64,000 bases of DNA from Monarcha castaneiventris obscurior (Eukaryota; Chordata; Aves; Passeriformes; Monarchidae): positions 2,135,001 through 2,199,000 of the forward strand of contig JAMPIT010000493.1 of assembly GCA_026261815.1 (NCBI GenBank), written 5' to 3'. The notes beneath the pieces were generated by a model. The model saw nothing but the letters and a program-made list of their open reading frames with translations, was not told the origin of the DNA and did no database searches. Both the position numbers and the translations under genes were made by a program. This document shows, piece after piece, positions 13,508 through 26,383 of this stretch (positions within the stretch are counted from its first letter, which is position 1; each line of letters starts with the position of its first letter).

Positions 13508-16500
13508 CTGGAGGAAGAAAGACAGAGAAGGTTAGAGAAATGACAGAGCTAAAAATGTGAATGTCAACCTCAAACCCTCCAGGACACACATCAACCAATG
13601 CAGGAAGCCCAGGACATCACTGGGTGTTGGCCCATCCAGCTCAGCAGTGCAAGTCTCTTGCAAGACTTGAGCCTTAATATTACGGGATGATTTTAAATCA
13701 TCCCCCAAAAGAAAACGTCAAACCACTCGTAATAGGCTTCAAAATTAAATAGGATATAAGCACATGATCAAAAGCAATTAAATTACTGCAGGCTCAGTTA
13801 CTGCCCATCAGCTGAGCTGAGCATACTGAGTAAAACACGTACGCTCAAACTCCCTTCTCAGTGGCTCAATCCAGCACGATCTCCAGCTTCACAGATCAGA
13901 CTCCACCTTTTTCCAAGTACTTTGTTCCCCTTCCAAGTCTATATTCCCAATGGATCTGAAACTGGGAGGGATGCAAAGCTCACCCTGTAAACTGCAGCAA
14001 CAGCAATGCTCCACGTGCTACTGATACCCCCTAACCCAAGTGAGCAGCCCCAATCTTCACTCTGGGAGGTAGGGAGAGGAGAGAAGACACCTCACTCACT
14101 CCTCAGTCATAGCTGGGGAAGCACTGAACTGTGCTGCTTTTATTGGTAAGAGCTTGTTCCTCCACTGCTCCCCAGTAAGAGGTTTAAGCTCAGTTTGTCA
14201 CTTTCACTGATGGGCTATGAGCAGACACACAGCTGTGGGTGTTCAGCAAGAAAGAGAACATGTGGTCATTTACTATGGCCAAAAACGAACATCCCAACAA
14301 CCATTTCACAGAGACCACGGGGATGGGACAGGAGAGCAGCACAGGGTCCCAGGGCCAGCTGCTAATGAGAGCGAATGAGAGGAGTGTGTCAGCGGAATGA
14401 GTAGTAAATCCCCACGGCTTGTTTGCCCACAGCCCAAGCTGAAGGCAGCTCCAAACAACCCCTGCTGCCTACCACTGCTGCTGCATCAACCCCACCAGCT
14501 CTTCACCCAGAGTGACTCAAAGCCCCAATACAACACAGCACAGTGCAAGCACTGCAGCTGCAAGAACAAGTTGTAGGAAGCCTGATTTATTGGCTGCAGG
14601 ATTTGGGCCATTAGGGAAAAACCCTTTGGTCCCAGTCTCTGTCCTGTCACAAACCTATTAAGCGAGTACGAGCAAATCACTTCACCACCAAGCTCGTTTC
14701 TCCTCCTATGCTCCAAGCACCTACTTCCCAAACAAGTATCTTTTATCCTGTGTCTGTGGAGGACTACCCAAAAACAGACTCTTCATCACCTCACAGGTCT
14801 GCTCTGCAGGACTTTAGGGAAGTTTTACAACATTCCCACTTACAGGCAGATGAATGAAGACAGGGAAAAAATTTAAAATGGTTAAGTGACTTGTCTGAGG
14901 TTACACAGGAAATTTGTGGCAAAAAAATATTTGAGTGTAGTGCAAGTGATGACATCAAGTTCTGGTTCCTCAACAGAAACCTCCAAACACACAGTTCCCC
15001 ATCCCAAAAATATATTCGGGCACTGAATAGGGTCTAAATTCAAGTCAGCACTTAGAAAGTAATGAGAAGCAATGTGTAAAAAGGGAAAAAAACCAAACCA
15101 TATGGTTTGCATTTACTGTTGACGTGACTCATTATTGTGAGTGTCGGTGTGACCCACTTGATAGAGGTTACATGAGGAAGCTCAGAAAGAAAAAAGTCAT
15201 ATTTAATAACAATAGAGCCTCCAAACATGTGCTTTGGAAGAATCCTAAAAGCCACATCAAGAACACATATGAGGAGAAAAGAGGGACAAGTTTTTAACCT
15301 TTAGTCTCTTGCCCTCAAATTCAGTAGTACTTAACACATTCAGGAAACTTTACTTGCAAAGGGATATTTCAAGTTGACTGTAAATCCACATCTGGTCCAC
15401 AAAATCCGTTTTCAGCACAGCACACACGTGATGCCACTCAACAGAAAACACAGAAGTCTGTTTATGTGCAGGCTGCAAATAAATAAAATTAAACAGTGTA
15501 AAGGTTATCCCTCAGCAAAGGGGCACAAAGTTACCCTCACACATCACTTGTCCCTGCTCGAGACATCAAAACAAACTGCAGAGGTTTTGCATGACTTATA
15601 CTGGCACATTCCAGCCCGAGTGCTTAAACAGAAGAGACCAGGGGCAAAACTCTGAACTCATGCAGTGAAACTTCTGTTGCAAGTGATCCCAACAACATTG
15701 AGGCAGTGAATTTCTGCCAGAGGAAAAAAAAAAAAACGACGTTAATTTTGTTCAAACATTCACACTGTTCAAACAAAAAACAGGGTGGACTCTGAAATTA
15801 TCTTCTGAAAGCCAATTATATCCCACAGGCAAGAGTGATGCCATTAGACAGATACATCAAGCACAAGTACCTGCACACATTAAGCCTTATAATAAAGGAT
15901 GACTCAAAAGTTAAGCAGATTTCAAAATACATGTTCACATTATTTAACAGCAACCATCATCATCCAGTAAAACCTGTCGCTTTGCTTTCAGTCAGAATGA
16001 TTTGTCATCACACTCGAGAGACTGTTTAACGCCAGGTTTAGCTCTCACTAGCCACTCATCAGACACACCATGTCCGCACAGCAATGGAGACCTGGGAGCC
16101 TTTTTATTCTCCCAAACTCGTTTTGGTCTTGGTTTTTTGATTATATGGCAAGGACATAGGGCAGATGTTTCATGGTTGCAGTGATGGATGAGCCATCCAT
16201 CACCTGTTTTAAATCTGTGCTGTTTATTGGGATTTACTTCTACAACAAATTGCTCCTACAACTACTTCCTCATAGCAATCCGTGAGGACATCCTGAATCA
16301 CTGCATGTGTCTCCTTGCTCTTCTCCCTTCCTGGCCTCAGCCATCCCCTTACATTTGCCCTGTAACAATGTCACTGCAGTGAGCTGTTATGCTGCAATGT
16401 GGAACAGGTGTTATTTAAAGAAAAAGGGACTGAAGAATATTCACACTATCTCCTTCAGTTATTTATTTATTCTGTTAAAGATGCGCCGAAGAGCCCTAGA

Positions 16501-19110
16501 AGTATCCATGTCCTCCCTGCACTCTACAATGAGCACAGGGAACTTTTGCTCCTGACTTGGAGCTTTTAATAAGAGATGAGAGTCTAGAGAACATTAAGGA
16601 TTCCTCAGAGCATCCGCCATACCAAGGGCAAGATCCATGGACAAAAGCAGCCACATAAGAGCTGAATTCTCTGTACTACAGCCTACATCCAACATGCCAG
16701 GCCAGCATATTCTCAGCCTGTCACCGAAGCCCTTTTGCCCAAAGCATCAAGAGGCCATTGCAGCACAAAAACCTGAAGTTACAGCAAAAATAATAACCAG
16801 ACACGTCATAATGAAGTTTCTGCTTTCTCCTGGACAAAGCTTTCCTGGAAGCTCTCTGACAAGTTATTTATTAAGATGCTATTATGGCCTGTACTTAAAT
16901 TGCAGGTGTCAGGCTGTGCATTGCATCAGGTTTCCCTGGAAGCATCAGGGATATCTATAGGAGTCCTAGTGAAGCTCTTCATCCTGCTCAGAGGTATAAG
17001 CTCATCACTTCTCCACAAGCTAATAGGGAAAAGAAACATATCCAGAACATTTTGTTTTTAATAAACACATGTATAAAGGTGAGAAAGCATCTTGAGGTTT
17101 ACTACAGAAGATGATATGACTCTCAAATCCACCAGCGCAACCTATAACTTCACTGTGGGGAAGAAATACTATGTCTGGCACTCTAGTTCATAACTTTTCC
17201 TAAGTCAATGTAGAACTCATCACATGACTTTAAAAATATTATATTCCCCACAAAAAAACAAGTTCTTTCTAACTCATACAGCTCTTAGTCTCCACATTGA
17301 AATATTTAATTAATGATATTTACTGGTACCTCAAATTACTTTCCTTTTTAACTGCTGTGTTTTTAGGACAAATCAGATTATACTGAATGGCCTTAACACC
17401 GCCAGCATTTCTGACAACACCTGTTTGCCACCAGAAGGGCCTAAATCAGCCGGGGTTACTTTATCCCCTCCCAAGACTCCAGCCCACCTGGACTCCAAAA
17501 CTCTCACACAAGTCAAACCACCCAGACTAAACTGTGCTCTTCCTTCCCTGCACATCCAACGGCTTCATCACAAAGCTGTCACCACTTCAGCTCACCAGAA
17601 CAACAACAGGTGAGTAAATCCAAGCTGGCATCACCAGGTTCATCCCAAACTCAGTTACAAGATTTCACTTCCCCACCCACCTCAAGCATGACCCCCTTAG
17701 TTGATACTCAAGGCATTGATTATTCCAACCCTGCTCAGGTGACATGCGTGGTCACTGCTTGCTCTAAGAAAACAGGACAAAAATAAGAGCCAAACAGGGC
17801 AGAATTGCAGGGGTTTGTCACCATTCTTTTAAAATACTTGCTGCAGTACCAGGTGGTAAGGTCCAGGTAGGTACCACAGCTGGGATGCTTTGGAATGAAA
17901 GCAGATACAGCATTTTCAGGTTTTTGGTTTTTTGTTTTGTTTTGGTAAAGAAAAATTACACAACTAGGAGTTTGCTAGAGGTTTCATCCCTATCAAGCAG
18001 ACTCATCTTCAAGTGGATTCACTGCTATTAACTATGCATCAATTATAAGAAAACTAAAAAAAAAAAAAAGTAAATACCAAGCACCATGTTTCAGAAAGTA
18101 ACAGATAAGAAATCATGATGTTGAAAGTCAATCCAATTGTTTCCCCGCTTCGAATCCTCTCTACTCCAAAACACCCCACTGATAAAGACCGGCCAAACTT
18201 TTATGTTAAAGAGAGTCAGATCTGAAGAGTCTATTAGAGTTGAACCATTTCACTCTTCAAGTAAGTCTGAACCAGCAACACTTGCTAGTTGAGCAGAGTT
18301 GCTCTTTTAAACCTATAAAGAGAGGAGAAGGTCACAGACCCAACCACACGCGTTAAACATATTACAAGCAATTAAAGGAAAGATAATTTGGGAGATAAAC
18401 ACTTGAGAACTGGAGAGGTTTCTCAACCGGTGCAATTAGAATAAATCAGGAGCGCGGCTGCTGTGCCAGCCCCTGCTCCCAGAGCTCATCATCACCATCA
18501 TCATCTCTGCGGGGCGAGTGCCCGGGAGCAGGGAAGGACCCCGGGGCTGCGGCGTGGCGGAGTGCGGGAAGGGAAGGGAGCCAGCAAGCGCCCCGGGGAG
18601 GGACGCGCTGGCTGCGGCGGGAGCGCTCCGCAGGTGCAGCGCATCCCGGGCCGGTCCCAGCGGGACGCCAGAGCAGCGCCGGGGCTGCCTCGCTGCTTCC
18701 CCGGGCGCGGCCGCCGCCTCCGCCGAAGGAAGATGGTCGCGGGGAGAAACTTCTCCGCGGCGGACTTGGCACCGCCCTCCCTTCTCCCAGCCCCCCGAAC
18801 AGCACCGAGGGGAGCCCAGCCCGCCCCGGCCCCTTCATCCCGCCGAGGGGAGCTCAGCCCGCCCCGGCCCCTCCATCCCTCCCTGCCCCGGGGGCCGCTG
18901 CCTGGCGTCTCTTCGCGGCGGGAGGGAGGGAGGCAGATCCGCCCCCGGCTCCGGCTCTCCGCCGCCTGCCGCCCCCATTCCCCGAGCCCCGGCCGGGCAC
19001 CGCAGCGGGAACGTCTCCCTTTTGTGCTCGGCATCAGCTCCTTCCCCCGGCGGGACGGCGATGGACGTGGCAGTCCCCGCTCCCCCCGGCCGGGCAGGAC
19101 GCCGCCTCAC
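13508..19110 (-). other. METRNL: METRNL intron 1
   Basis: A 5.6-kb intron between coding exons 1 and 2 (GT at 19110, AG at 13508). Its 5' end (about 18.44-19.11 kb) is CpG-rich and continuous with the promoter island. The remainder is ordinary AT-leaning sequence with short A-runs (for example 18056-18069) and no recognised transposon. A 21-nt odd-centred palindrome sits at 13684-13704, about 180 nt upstream of exon 2. Short frames inside it show no family resemblance. Confidence 0.85.
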
Positions 19111-19640
19111 CTCCCCTTCCAGTTGCACAGGTCGCTGGAGTACTGAGCCGCGGCGCCGCCGCCCAGCAGCAGCCGCAGCCCCAGGAGCAGCGGCAGGAGC
19201 CCGGCGACCGGGGCGCTCCGCATGGTCCCCCCGGCCCGGTGCGAAGGCGGTGCAGGCGGCGGGGAGCGATGAGCGCAGCGCCCGGGGCTCGCTACATGGT
19301 GGGGAGAGCGGCAGGGCGGCGCGGCTACCCCATGCCCGGCTCCCGCATCCCAGCTCGGCGCCGCTCGGCTCTGCCGCTCGCACCTCCTGGCCGCGGGCTC
19401 CCAGCTGAGGGGCGGGAGCGGCTCGGCCGAGTGCCGGCTCCTCCTCCCCCTTCCCCCTCCCGCCGCTCCTCCTCCACTTGCTGCACCGGCAAAATGCGGC
19501 GCCGGATCGGGAGCAGCGGCCGCCCGCGGGTACGGCCCGTCCCGGGGTCCGCCGCTGTCCCTCGCCCCCTTGGCAGATGCCTGGGCCCGGGGTGAGAGCC
19601 CCCCGTGCTGCCCTGTGTGGGGAAGGGGTGATGACGGGCA
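18440..19640. promoter_or_regulatory. METRNL: CpG-rich island over the METRNL start
   Basis: Roughly 1.2 kb of strongly GC- and CpG-rich sequence spans METRNL exon 1, its immediate upstream region and the 5' end of intron 1, in sharp contrast to the AT-leaning flanks. It contains GC-box-like runs (GGGCGG and CCCGCC types) and no obvious TATA box close to the start. It is the likely METRNL promoter. Long frames on both strands here are by-products of high GC. The transcription start site cannot be placed from sequence alone. Confidence 0.7.
19111..19223 (-). CDS. METRNL: METRNL (meteorin-like), coding exon 1: signal peptide and mature N-terminus
   Basis: Reading the minus strand from the ATG at 19223 gives 37 codons plus two bases. 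They encode a leucine-rich signal peptide (MRSAPVAG, then an LLPLLLGLRLLLGGG core, then AAA) followed by QYSSDLCNWKG. The QYSSD-C-WKG start of the mature protein is the hallmark of meteorin-like. Cleavage after about residue 26 is inferred. The exon ends GGGGAG followed by a GTGAGG donor (GT at 19110-19109), phase 2, which joins in frame to exon 2. The start context (ACC before ATG) is good. The family is secreted: METRNL is described as an adipose, muscle and immune cytokine tied to energy expenditure and tissue repair. The reading frame stays open upstream through the minisatellite, but the signal peptide places the true start here. B3GNTL1 starts 17 kb away on the opposite strand. Confidence 0.95.
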
Positions 19641-19697
19641 GGACCGAAGGGTTTCGTTTGCCGGGGAAGTTACTGAGACCCGCGCTGGGGGCGGCCC

Positions 19698-20361
19698 GCA
19701 GTGTCCCGCAGCTTGTCCTTCCCCGGGGGTGCAGCCCTGGGTGCCCGCACTGACTCGCAGCCCTGGGTGCCCGCAGTGACCCGCAGCTTGTCCTGGGGGT
19801 GCAGCTCTGGGCGCCCGCAGTGACCCGCAGCCCGTCCCGGGGGTGCAGCCCTGGGCGCCCGCAGTGACCCGCAGCCTGTCCTGGGGGTGCAGCCCTGGGC
19901 GCCCGCAGTGACCCGCAGCCTGTCCTGGGGGTGCAGCCCTGGGCGCCCGCAGTGACCCGCAGCCTGTCCTGGGGGTGCAGCCCTGGGCGCCCGCAGTGAC
20001 CCGCAGCCTGTCCTGGGGGTGCAGCCCTGGGCGCCCGCAGTGACCCGCAGCCTGTCCTGGGGGTGCAGCCCTGGGCGCCCGCAGTGACCCGCAGCCTGTC
20101 CTGGGGGTGCAGCCCTGGGCGCCCGCAGTGACCCGCAGCCTGTCCTGGGGGTGCAGCCCTGGGCGCCCGCAGTGACCCGCAGCCTGTCCTGGGGGTGCAG
20201 CCCTGGGCGCCCGCAGTGACCCGCAGCTTGTCCTGGGGGTGCAGCTCTGGGTGCCCGCAGTGACCCGCAGCCCATCCCCGGGGTGCAGCCCTGGGCGCCC
20301 GCAGTGACCCGCAGCCTGTCCCGGGGGTGCAGCTCTGGGCACCCGCACTGCTCCTCTCCGC
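19698..20361. repeat. 44-bp GC-rich minisatellite upstream of METRNL
   Basis: Tandem array with period 44. Regular unit starts fall at 19773, 19817, 19861 and then every 44 bases to 20301, with degenerate or shortened copies at 19698-19772 and a decayed end after 20345. The unit opens GCAGTGACCCGCAG and includes CTGGGGGTGCAG and CTGGGCGCCC. Eight consecutive copies (19861-20212) are identical by eye, while flanking copies carry shared substitutions. Because 44 is not a multiple of three and the unit lacks stop codons on the minus strand, the array creates several overlapping artefactual frames. It lies about 0.5-1.1 kb upstream of the METRNL ATG. Confidence 0.95.
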
Positions 20362-23300
20362 AGGTGACTCTGCTTGCAGCAGGATCTCCACCAAGGCGCG
20401 GTTCCTAGTAGATGAAGGCTGACGATTTTACTGAAACTTTCTTGTGTCTCCACTTAGCAGGAAGCACTTGGGACTCGATCTTACTTGTATTACTCTTCAC
20501 CACTTAATGACCACTCGGGATAACTCCTTGTCTTGTTCAATGTCACAATTTATTCCGCTGTTGACTTTGGATACTTAACCCTTAGTGACAGAGACCCTTA
20601 GAAGCCTTCCAGGACGTGAGGGAAGTGCAGGGGCTGAATCAGCCTAAAGCCCAAACTATCCAGGCCAAGATAAATGGGGAAAAAAAAAAAAAAATGGATG
20701 GGGGTAGGAGGAAAATGATCCAGCTGCACACAGACTGTGCTCTGATATGGCAGGTGCCACATAATTTTTTTCAAAGAAGCAACAAGAAGTGAGATTGATA
20801 TTGTACATCCAAAGATAGGAGAGGGGTTAAAATATTTCCAGATCAGTGAGTTTCTTAGTCTCCTGTTGTTCCCTCAAGAGTCTGTAATGCAGCTTTATTA
20901 AGGGCACTGCTCAGATTTTTCTAGGTGAGAGTTCATGGAGGAGCATTAAACATTTACACCCTGTTCACAGTTTGGTCTGTTAGCCTCCTTAGTACCTGTT
21001 AAAACACCTTGCAAAGTGCCCTGATGCTGTCTGAGAGCATCCGATGGCTAAAGCAGGATATTCCAGCTTGAAAGCTTCCTGCCTGCTCCGGCACCGAGGA
21101 TTAAATCCTTTGCAATGTATCCCTTTCCATTTGTGGGTTTAGCTTTTCATGTCCTTTTTGTTTGGTAAATTACAGGTACTGTGTTCTGTTGATTATGAAG
21201 CATTAACATAATTACAGTAATTCTGCCCAATGATGCAATGCATATAAACATGTAATTAGCACGGAGGGACAACACTGAGCAAAGTGATGACAACATGCAA
21301 TAATGCAAAATGCCTTTTCTCCCAGTCATGTGCCGCGATACAGGCTTTAGAGCTCAGTGCCTTGATTATTTCTTTAGAAGGAGGTTTGGCTAGAATGTTT
21401 TGCTTCCTTCCCTCATACTGGAAAGAAAAGCATCCAGAGAAAACACCGTATTGCTTTATTCTTCCGAGTGTTTATATGTGCAACCCTCTGCATGCCCCCC
21501 AACCTACTGTATCTGATTTCCTTTGCAATATTCGGACTCCCTGCATTTGATAAAACAAACAAGTGCCCAGGCAGCTCACATTACACTCTGGAACTTTTGA
21601 AACTGCCTGAAAACGGTGAACTTTTAAAATAGGGAACAGATTGTGCTGTTTTGCAGTGGCGACTACCTCTGGCTTTTATTCCCCCCCGCTTTTAACTCAG
21701 AAAAAGCAGTGGCATTTAGTTCTCGGGACCCAGAAAAGCAATGGCAACATGGGGACTTTGAAAGCCCCTCCTGTCCTGCACGCCTTCCTGATGCTGACAC
21801 AGTTTTCATCCTACCCAAGCTGCTGAGCCTTCCAAGTGAGCACAGCCCGGGCTCGTGGCTGCAGAGCCAAGGGCTGTGGGTGCAGAACCAGGGATCGTGG
21901 CTGCGGAGCAATGCCCAGGTTAAGCCTCCCCCAGTTCAAAAGTGAGGGGCAGCAGGAGATAGGGAACCTCTGCAGCGAAGGGGGCTGCTTGGTTTGCTCA
22001 TTTGCATCTCAATCCCCACAATGCTCTTCCGGCTACTCACAGCTATTCCATAGTAGTGCTCTTGGCTGAGATCTGGGAACACGCTCAAAGGGTGAGGCAG
22101 CTTTTGGATGCACTGAGCTGTTTTCTGTTTGAGCTGTGAAAAGCAAACATCTTTTCAAGAGAGAACATTCTGAACAGTATTTTTTTTTTTTTTCATTTAC
22201 AATTCAGAAAGAGCAGAACTTCACTGAAATCTGGGAGGAAAATATTGTATAATGTCGAATGGAAACATAAATGTTCTGCAGCAAAGGCTTCACACTCCTC
22301 TGAAAACAGAAGTCACTGAGTAACTACTCTGACCTAATGTGGCAGAACTGGAGATACAGGTTCTGGAAACAGCTCCGTACACTCACTTGAACCCCAATAA
22401 AGCTCCACTGCCTTCCTCAAGGAGCAACTCAAAGATGAGACTCTACACAGTCACTTCAGACACTTCCTTCTAAATTCACTTTAAATATTTGCTTGTCACG
22501 GCTACCAACCCAGGCACAAACAGCAGCGATTTTAAAGGACTTTGAAGGATTTTTAAAGAGCAGGCGGCTGCAGGAGGAGAACCTATTGAAGGAGAGATGA
22601 CTCATTTTCCTCAGTACTCAAAAGTGCAGATTTGAGGAAAGCAAAATCAAGGAGTGATTACAGATGGGCTCAAGCTCAGGTCTGGATTCAAATTTTCTTC
22701 AAAGCATGTCTGTGTTTACATTATTAGGGACAAACCCCCCTGCCAGGCTGGGACCCAGCCGGAAGGCACAGGAAGGGCGCTTTCAGATGCTGGATTTGGG
22801 GTTAAGCACATCTCAGCTGAACATTCAAAGCTGCTTTAAACAGTGTGGCAGAGCTAATCTGTTGAAAGGTCTCACTGAGCCTTGCTGTCCCCAAGGGAGG
22901 ATGTTTGGGAGAGCTGTGAACTCCTCGAGACCTGCGCTGGTCACTGCCCGGCCATGTGTTGGTTTCACTATGTGTCCCTGCGTTCTGCAATTTCCAAGCA
23001 GCCCCCTCTCAGCTGATTTATTGTCACGCTGCTCAGTTCGCAGGAGGTGAATCAGGTCCTGTGGTTACAGAGCAGACCCAAAGGCTGGTGCCTGGTGTGC
23101 AGCCCCTCGCTGCCTGCCAGCAAGGGAAATCTGAAACTTTGAAGGAGGAGGGGGAAGGAGGAGAAGCAGGGTATTTTCTGGAAAGGCAAAGCCATAGCTA
23201 AATAGCATGCATGGCAAAGCAGGAGGGAAAGAGAGTGGTCTAAGAATTCAAACAAGCCACAGAGAGGACAATAGACAATGAATACAGGAGCAATAGGAAA

Positions 23301-26300
23301 TAAATAGAATTTGTAAGGTAAATCCAGTGGACAGACAGGAGTGAGCAGAGTAACAAAACAGGGTGAGGTTCAGCAGCTGAATGGACAGTGGGAAACCTTT
23401 GTGTGTGGTGAGGGGGGACCGTGTTAGTTGCTCTCATGAAATTAAAATTAGTGAAGAAAATACACTCATCCATAATTGCACCCTCCTGCTTATTCCTGAA
23501 CTTCTTTAGCACTAATATCCGAGCACAATTCCCACTACGCCTAAACCACTGCTACTCACATCTCGCTTTTCTTGTTTTGTTTTAAAGGGAAAAGTTTTGG
23601 CCTTTGGAATGCAACTGAAAACAACAGGCATTTAAAGAAAAGTAAGTAAATGTTTCCTAAAAGAAGCTGGTTGTTAGGGCATGCCTGAAATCCAGCTGTA
23701 GGACAGCAGTATTTCTGATGAAACCGTGGTAATTTAAAGACTGCATTTTTAAGAGTGAGGCAGCATTAGAGAAGAGTTGGAAGAGGGGGCGGGGAGCAGA
23801 GCTGCCCCTCTGCCTTGGACACACACAGGCAGCTCTGACACAAACAGCTCCCACTGAACTGGCAGCTCCCGCTGCACGCATGATCCAGCTTCCGCCTCTG
23901 GATGTTTGCATTGGGATCCCAACCAGCTCCCACCCAAATCAATGGATTTTGCTGGAGGCATGAAAGAGAGACTGAGGTACTTTATTGTCAGATGCTTACT
24001 TAATTATTGTCAGGTACTTAGTTGACAGATAAACGGAAAAACTTCGGGAATAAAAGAAAAAAAAAATCATTATTCGGACAGGCCACTTACGAGATGCAAC
24101 AGCAAAATAAATAAAAAAATAAATAAAGCAGAGATGCCCAGACTTGTGATGTGGCCAAACCAGTAGGTGTACCTAGAGTTACACCTATCGGCTCTCTCTG
24201 TACAGGGACTGTGCAAACAGGGATGAACCTCTGCAGGAGGTTCACTTCCCAAGAATACTTCAACATTAGAGGCAAATCAGTAGTGTGGCCAATGTGTACC
24301 TTTTATTTTTTAATAAAATAATAGATTTCTCTTTCTCCTCAAGGTCTTCATTTCGATCTCCCAGGTACAAAGCAGGGTAAGACACAGCACTAACACCAGC
24401 CTTTAAGCAGGGAAGTCAGGTGTGCTGCCCGCCCTGTCCTCCTGCAAAACCCCTCTGCAGGATGGAGTAGCTGAGCCCAGCCCAGGCCATCCCTGCCTCT
24501 CCACGCTGGCTGCAGAGCCAGACTGCACCCCTGATTTAAGTACCTCAGCCAGGTAAAATACATCTCAACTGGGGAGACTGAGCGAGGCAGGAGGTCTTGG
24601 CCAAGAGGTTTTGGAGTAAAGATTAAACCTACACTTTGTGATAGTGCTAAACCCATGGCTTGGCGGTATTGAGGACCAGTCTCCTAAACCACACAGCTTG
24701 GTTTGGATCAGGCCGAGGGCCACAGCATCATGGTAGCAATGGTTTTGGTGTTTTCTCTCACCATTTCCCCCGCTCCCAACACCTTGAACTGTTAAGCAAC
24801 CCAGCCTGTGCAGACAGGAATTTGCATTTGACTCTTTGCGCATCAAACTCAAAAGCAATGAAGCAATGATGTCTGGACCCAAGCAGCCTAGTGAGAGGAT
24901 CAAAAAGGTAACACAAAGAACAAAAGATGGCTAAGAAACACAGCTCATTCCCATCCCACACAGCAAGGCTGTCTCAGGATCCGGGGACCCAGGCAGAGGA
25001 TTTAGTGCCTAAGCCCAGAGACGCCTCTGGGGTGCAGGCAGTAACTCCTGCTTGCATGCCTGAGTCCGGATAAAGCTGAAGTTAAAACCAAAACCCTCTG
25101 AAGAGGCCTCAGCATATTGTTGTTCTGGGGATAGTCCTGTGCATTTCATCCACAAGAATTAGTGTTTTCTTTTAATTTCACAATAACCTAGGTATTTAAA
25201 ATGTCTGCCAAGAAGTACTCAGAAAACAGTATTTAGTCTGAGGACTCTTCAAGAAGACCAGTTGTTTATTTCTACCACTTAATGAACATTAATTTCCTGT
25301 TTTAGAAAACATAATTTATGCCACTGGTGAAGCTGATATTAATCTTGATGCGTATCTCTTGGCTGGCTTAATTTTTCATTTTCTTCAGCTCCTCCAGCCT
25401 GTCTACACCCTGCAACCTGTAGGCTCAGCCTGTGCAATCAGCTCTTCAAATGTATTCAGCAATTTCCACTACATGGAGGGAGAATATGACAGCAGATGAC
25501 ACAGGTCCAAATCCATTAGCAGCCACTTCTCTTAATAAAAACAAAGCTAAAGAGAATATTTGTAACACTGATCTGAAAACAAGAATGTATTTTCCTTTCT
25601 GCTTCAGAATTTGGACAAAACTGGTGCAAGTTACACTAAACAAATCCAGCCCCTGCCAGGATAAACAAACATTTGCAGTGTTGCTTGCTACATGCCTGTC
25701 AAGAAATAGACACTGGCATGCATTTTAATGCAACTCTCCTACGAATTGTGAAAAAATAACTGTGCACTGTGTATTCATTGCTAGGTTACCAGAAGGAGAG
25801 AGAATATTTCTGCAGACATGATGAAGTAACAAGGTAAATAATTCAACTTAATAATTTTCAAATTTCACACTTCATTTTCAACAGCAGGTCTTTTCAGAGC
25901 CCAGATCAACCAGAGATCTGATGACAGGGATTTTTTAGAGCTGACAAGCTCCCACGAGGCAGATTTGGTCCATGGAGTAGTTTTTACAAGACGAATTTCA
26001 CCCCTGAATTCAATGACAGTTTTTGTAGGAAAAGGGCAGTGAGGTTTGTCCAGTTGCTATTTAACAGCACAAGCATTTTCATTCCTTCTTAAATTCAATC
26101 ACTCACTAGATGAGTGATGTCTCACCAAATATTGCAGCATTAACAGAGGAAAAATGCAAAGAGCTCTGTGTAGGTACCCTGTCTGTCTGTCTGCACAGTG
26201 ATCCTGTCAGCAGTATTCTGGGAGGAATAGCACTAACTCTGCTTAAATCAGATCAGGGATTGTATAACTAATCCATAAATTCTGACATTATTACATATTT

Positions 26301-26348
26301 GCTTAAGGAAAAACAGTAGATCTGATGATGAAATGAGATCTGTGCTGC

Positions 26349-26383
26349 TCCACAAAGCAGGGTCCTTTGTGCTGCTTTGTGGA
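26349..26383. repeat. Short perfect hairpin (12-bp stem)
   Basis: TCCACAAAGCAG (26349-26360) and CTGCTTTGTGGA (26372-26383) are perfect reverse complements separated by 11 nt. No flanking U-tract or gene end gives it an obvious role. Confidence 0.85.

Noticed and set aside
15094..15109. 16-nt perfect palindrome CAAACCATATGGTTTG
   Set aside because: About one such palindrome is expected by chance in 64 kb.
18463..19595. Plus-strand frames of 227, 296 and 118 codons across the METRNL CpG island
   Set aside because: Stop-poor by base composition, opposite to METRNL exon 1, rich in R/P/A/G with no domain.
19698..20361. Possible CRISPR array because of regular spacing
   Set aside because: The 44-bp units are contiguous with no unique spacers, and the context is a vertebrate promoter. 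It is a minisatellite.
18835..20453. Long minus-strand frames (519 and 448 codons) with repeated GCGSLRAPRAAP and similar motifs
   Set aside because: They are translations of the 44-bp minisatellite in successive frames plus GC-rich promoter. Only the last 38 codons of one (METRNL exon 1) are real coding sequence.
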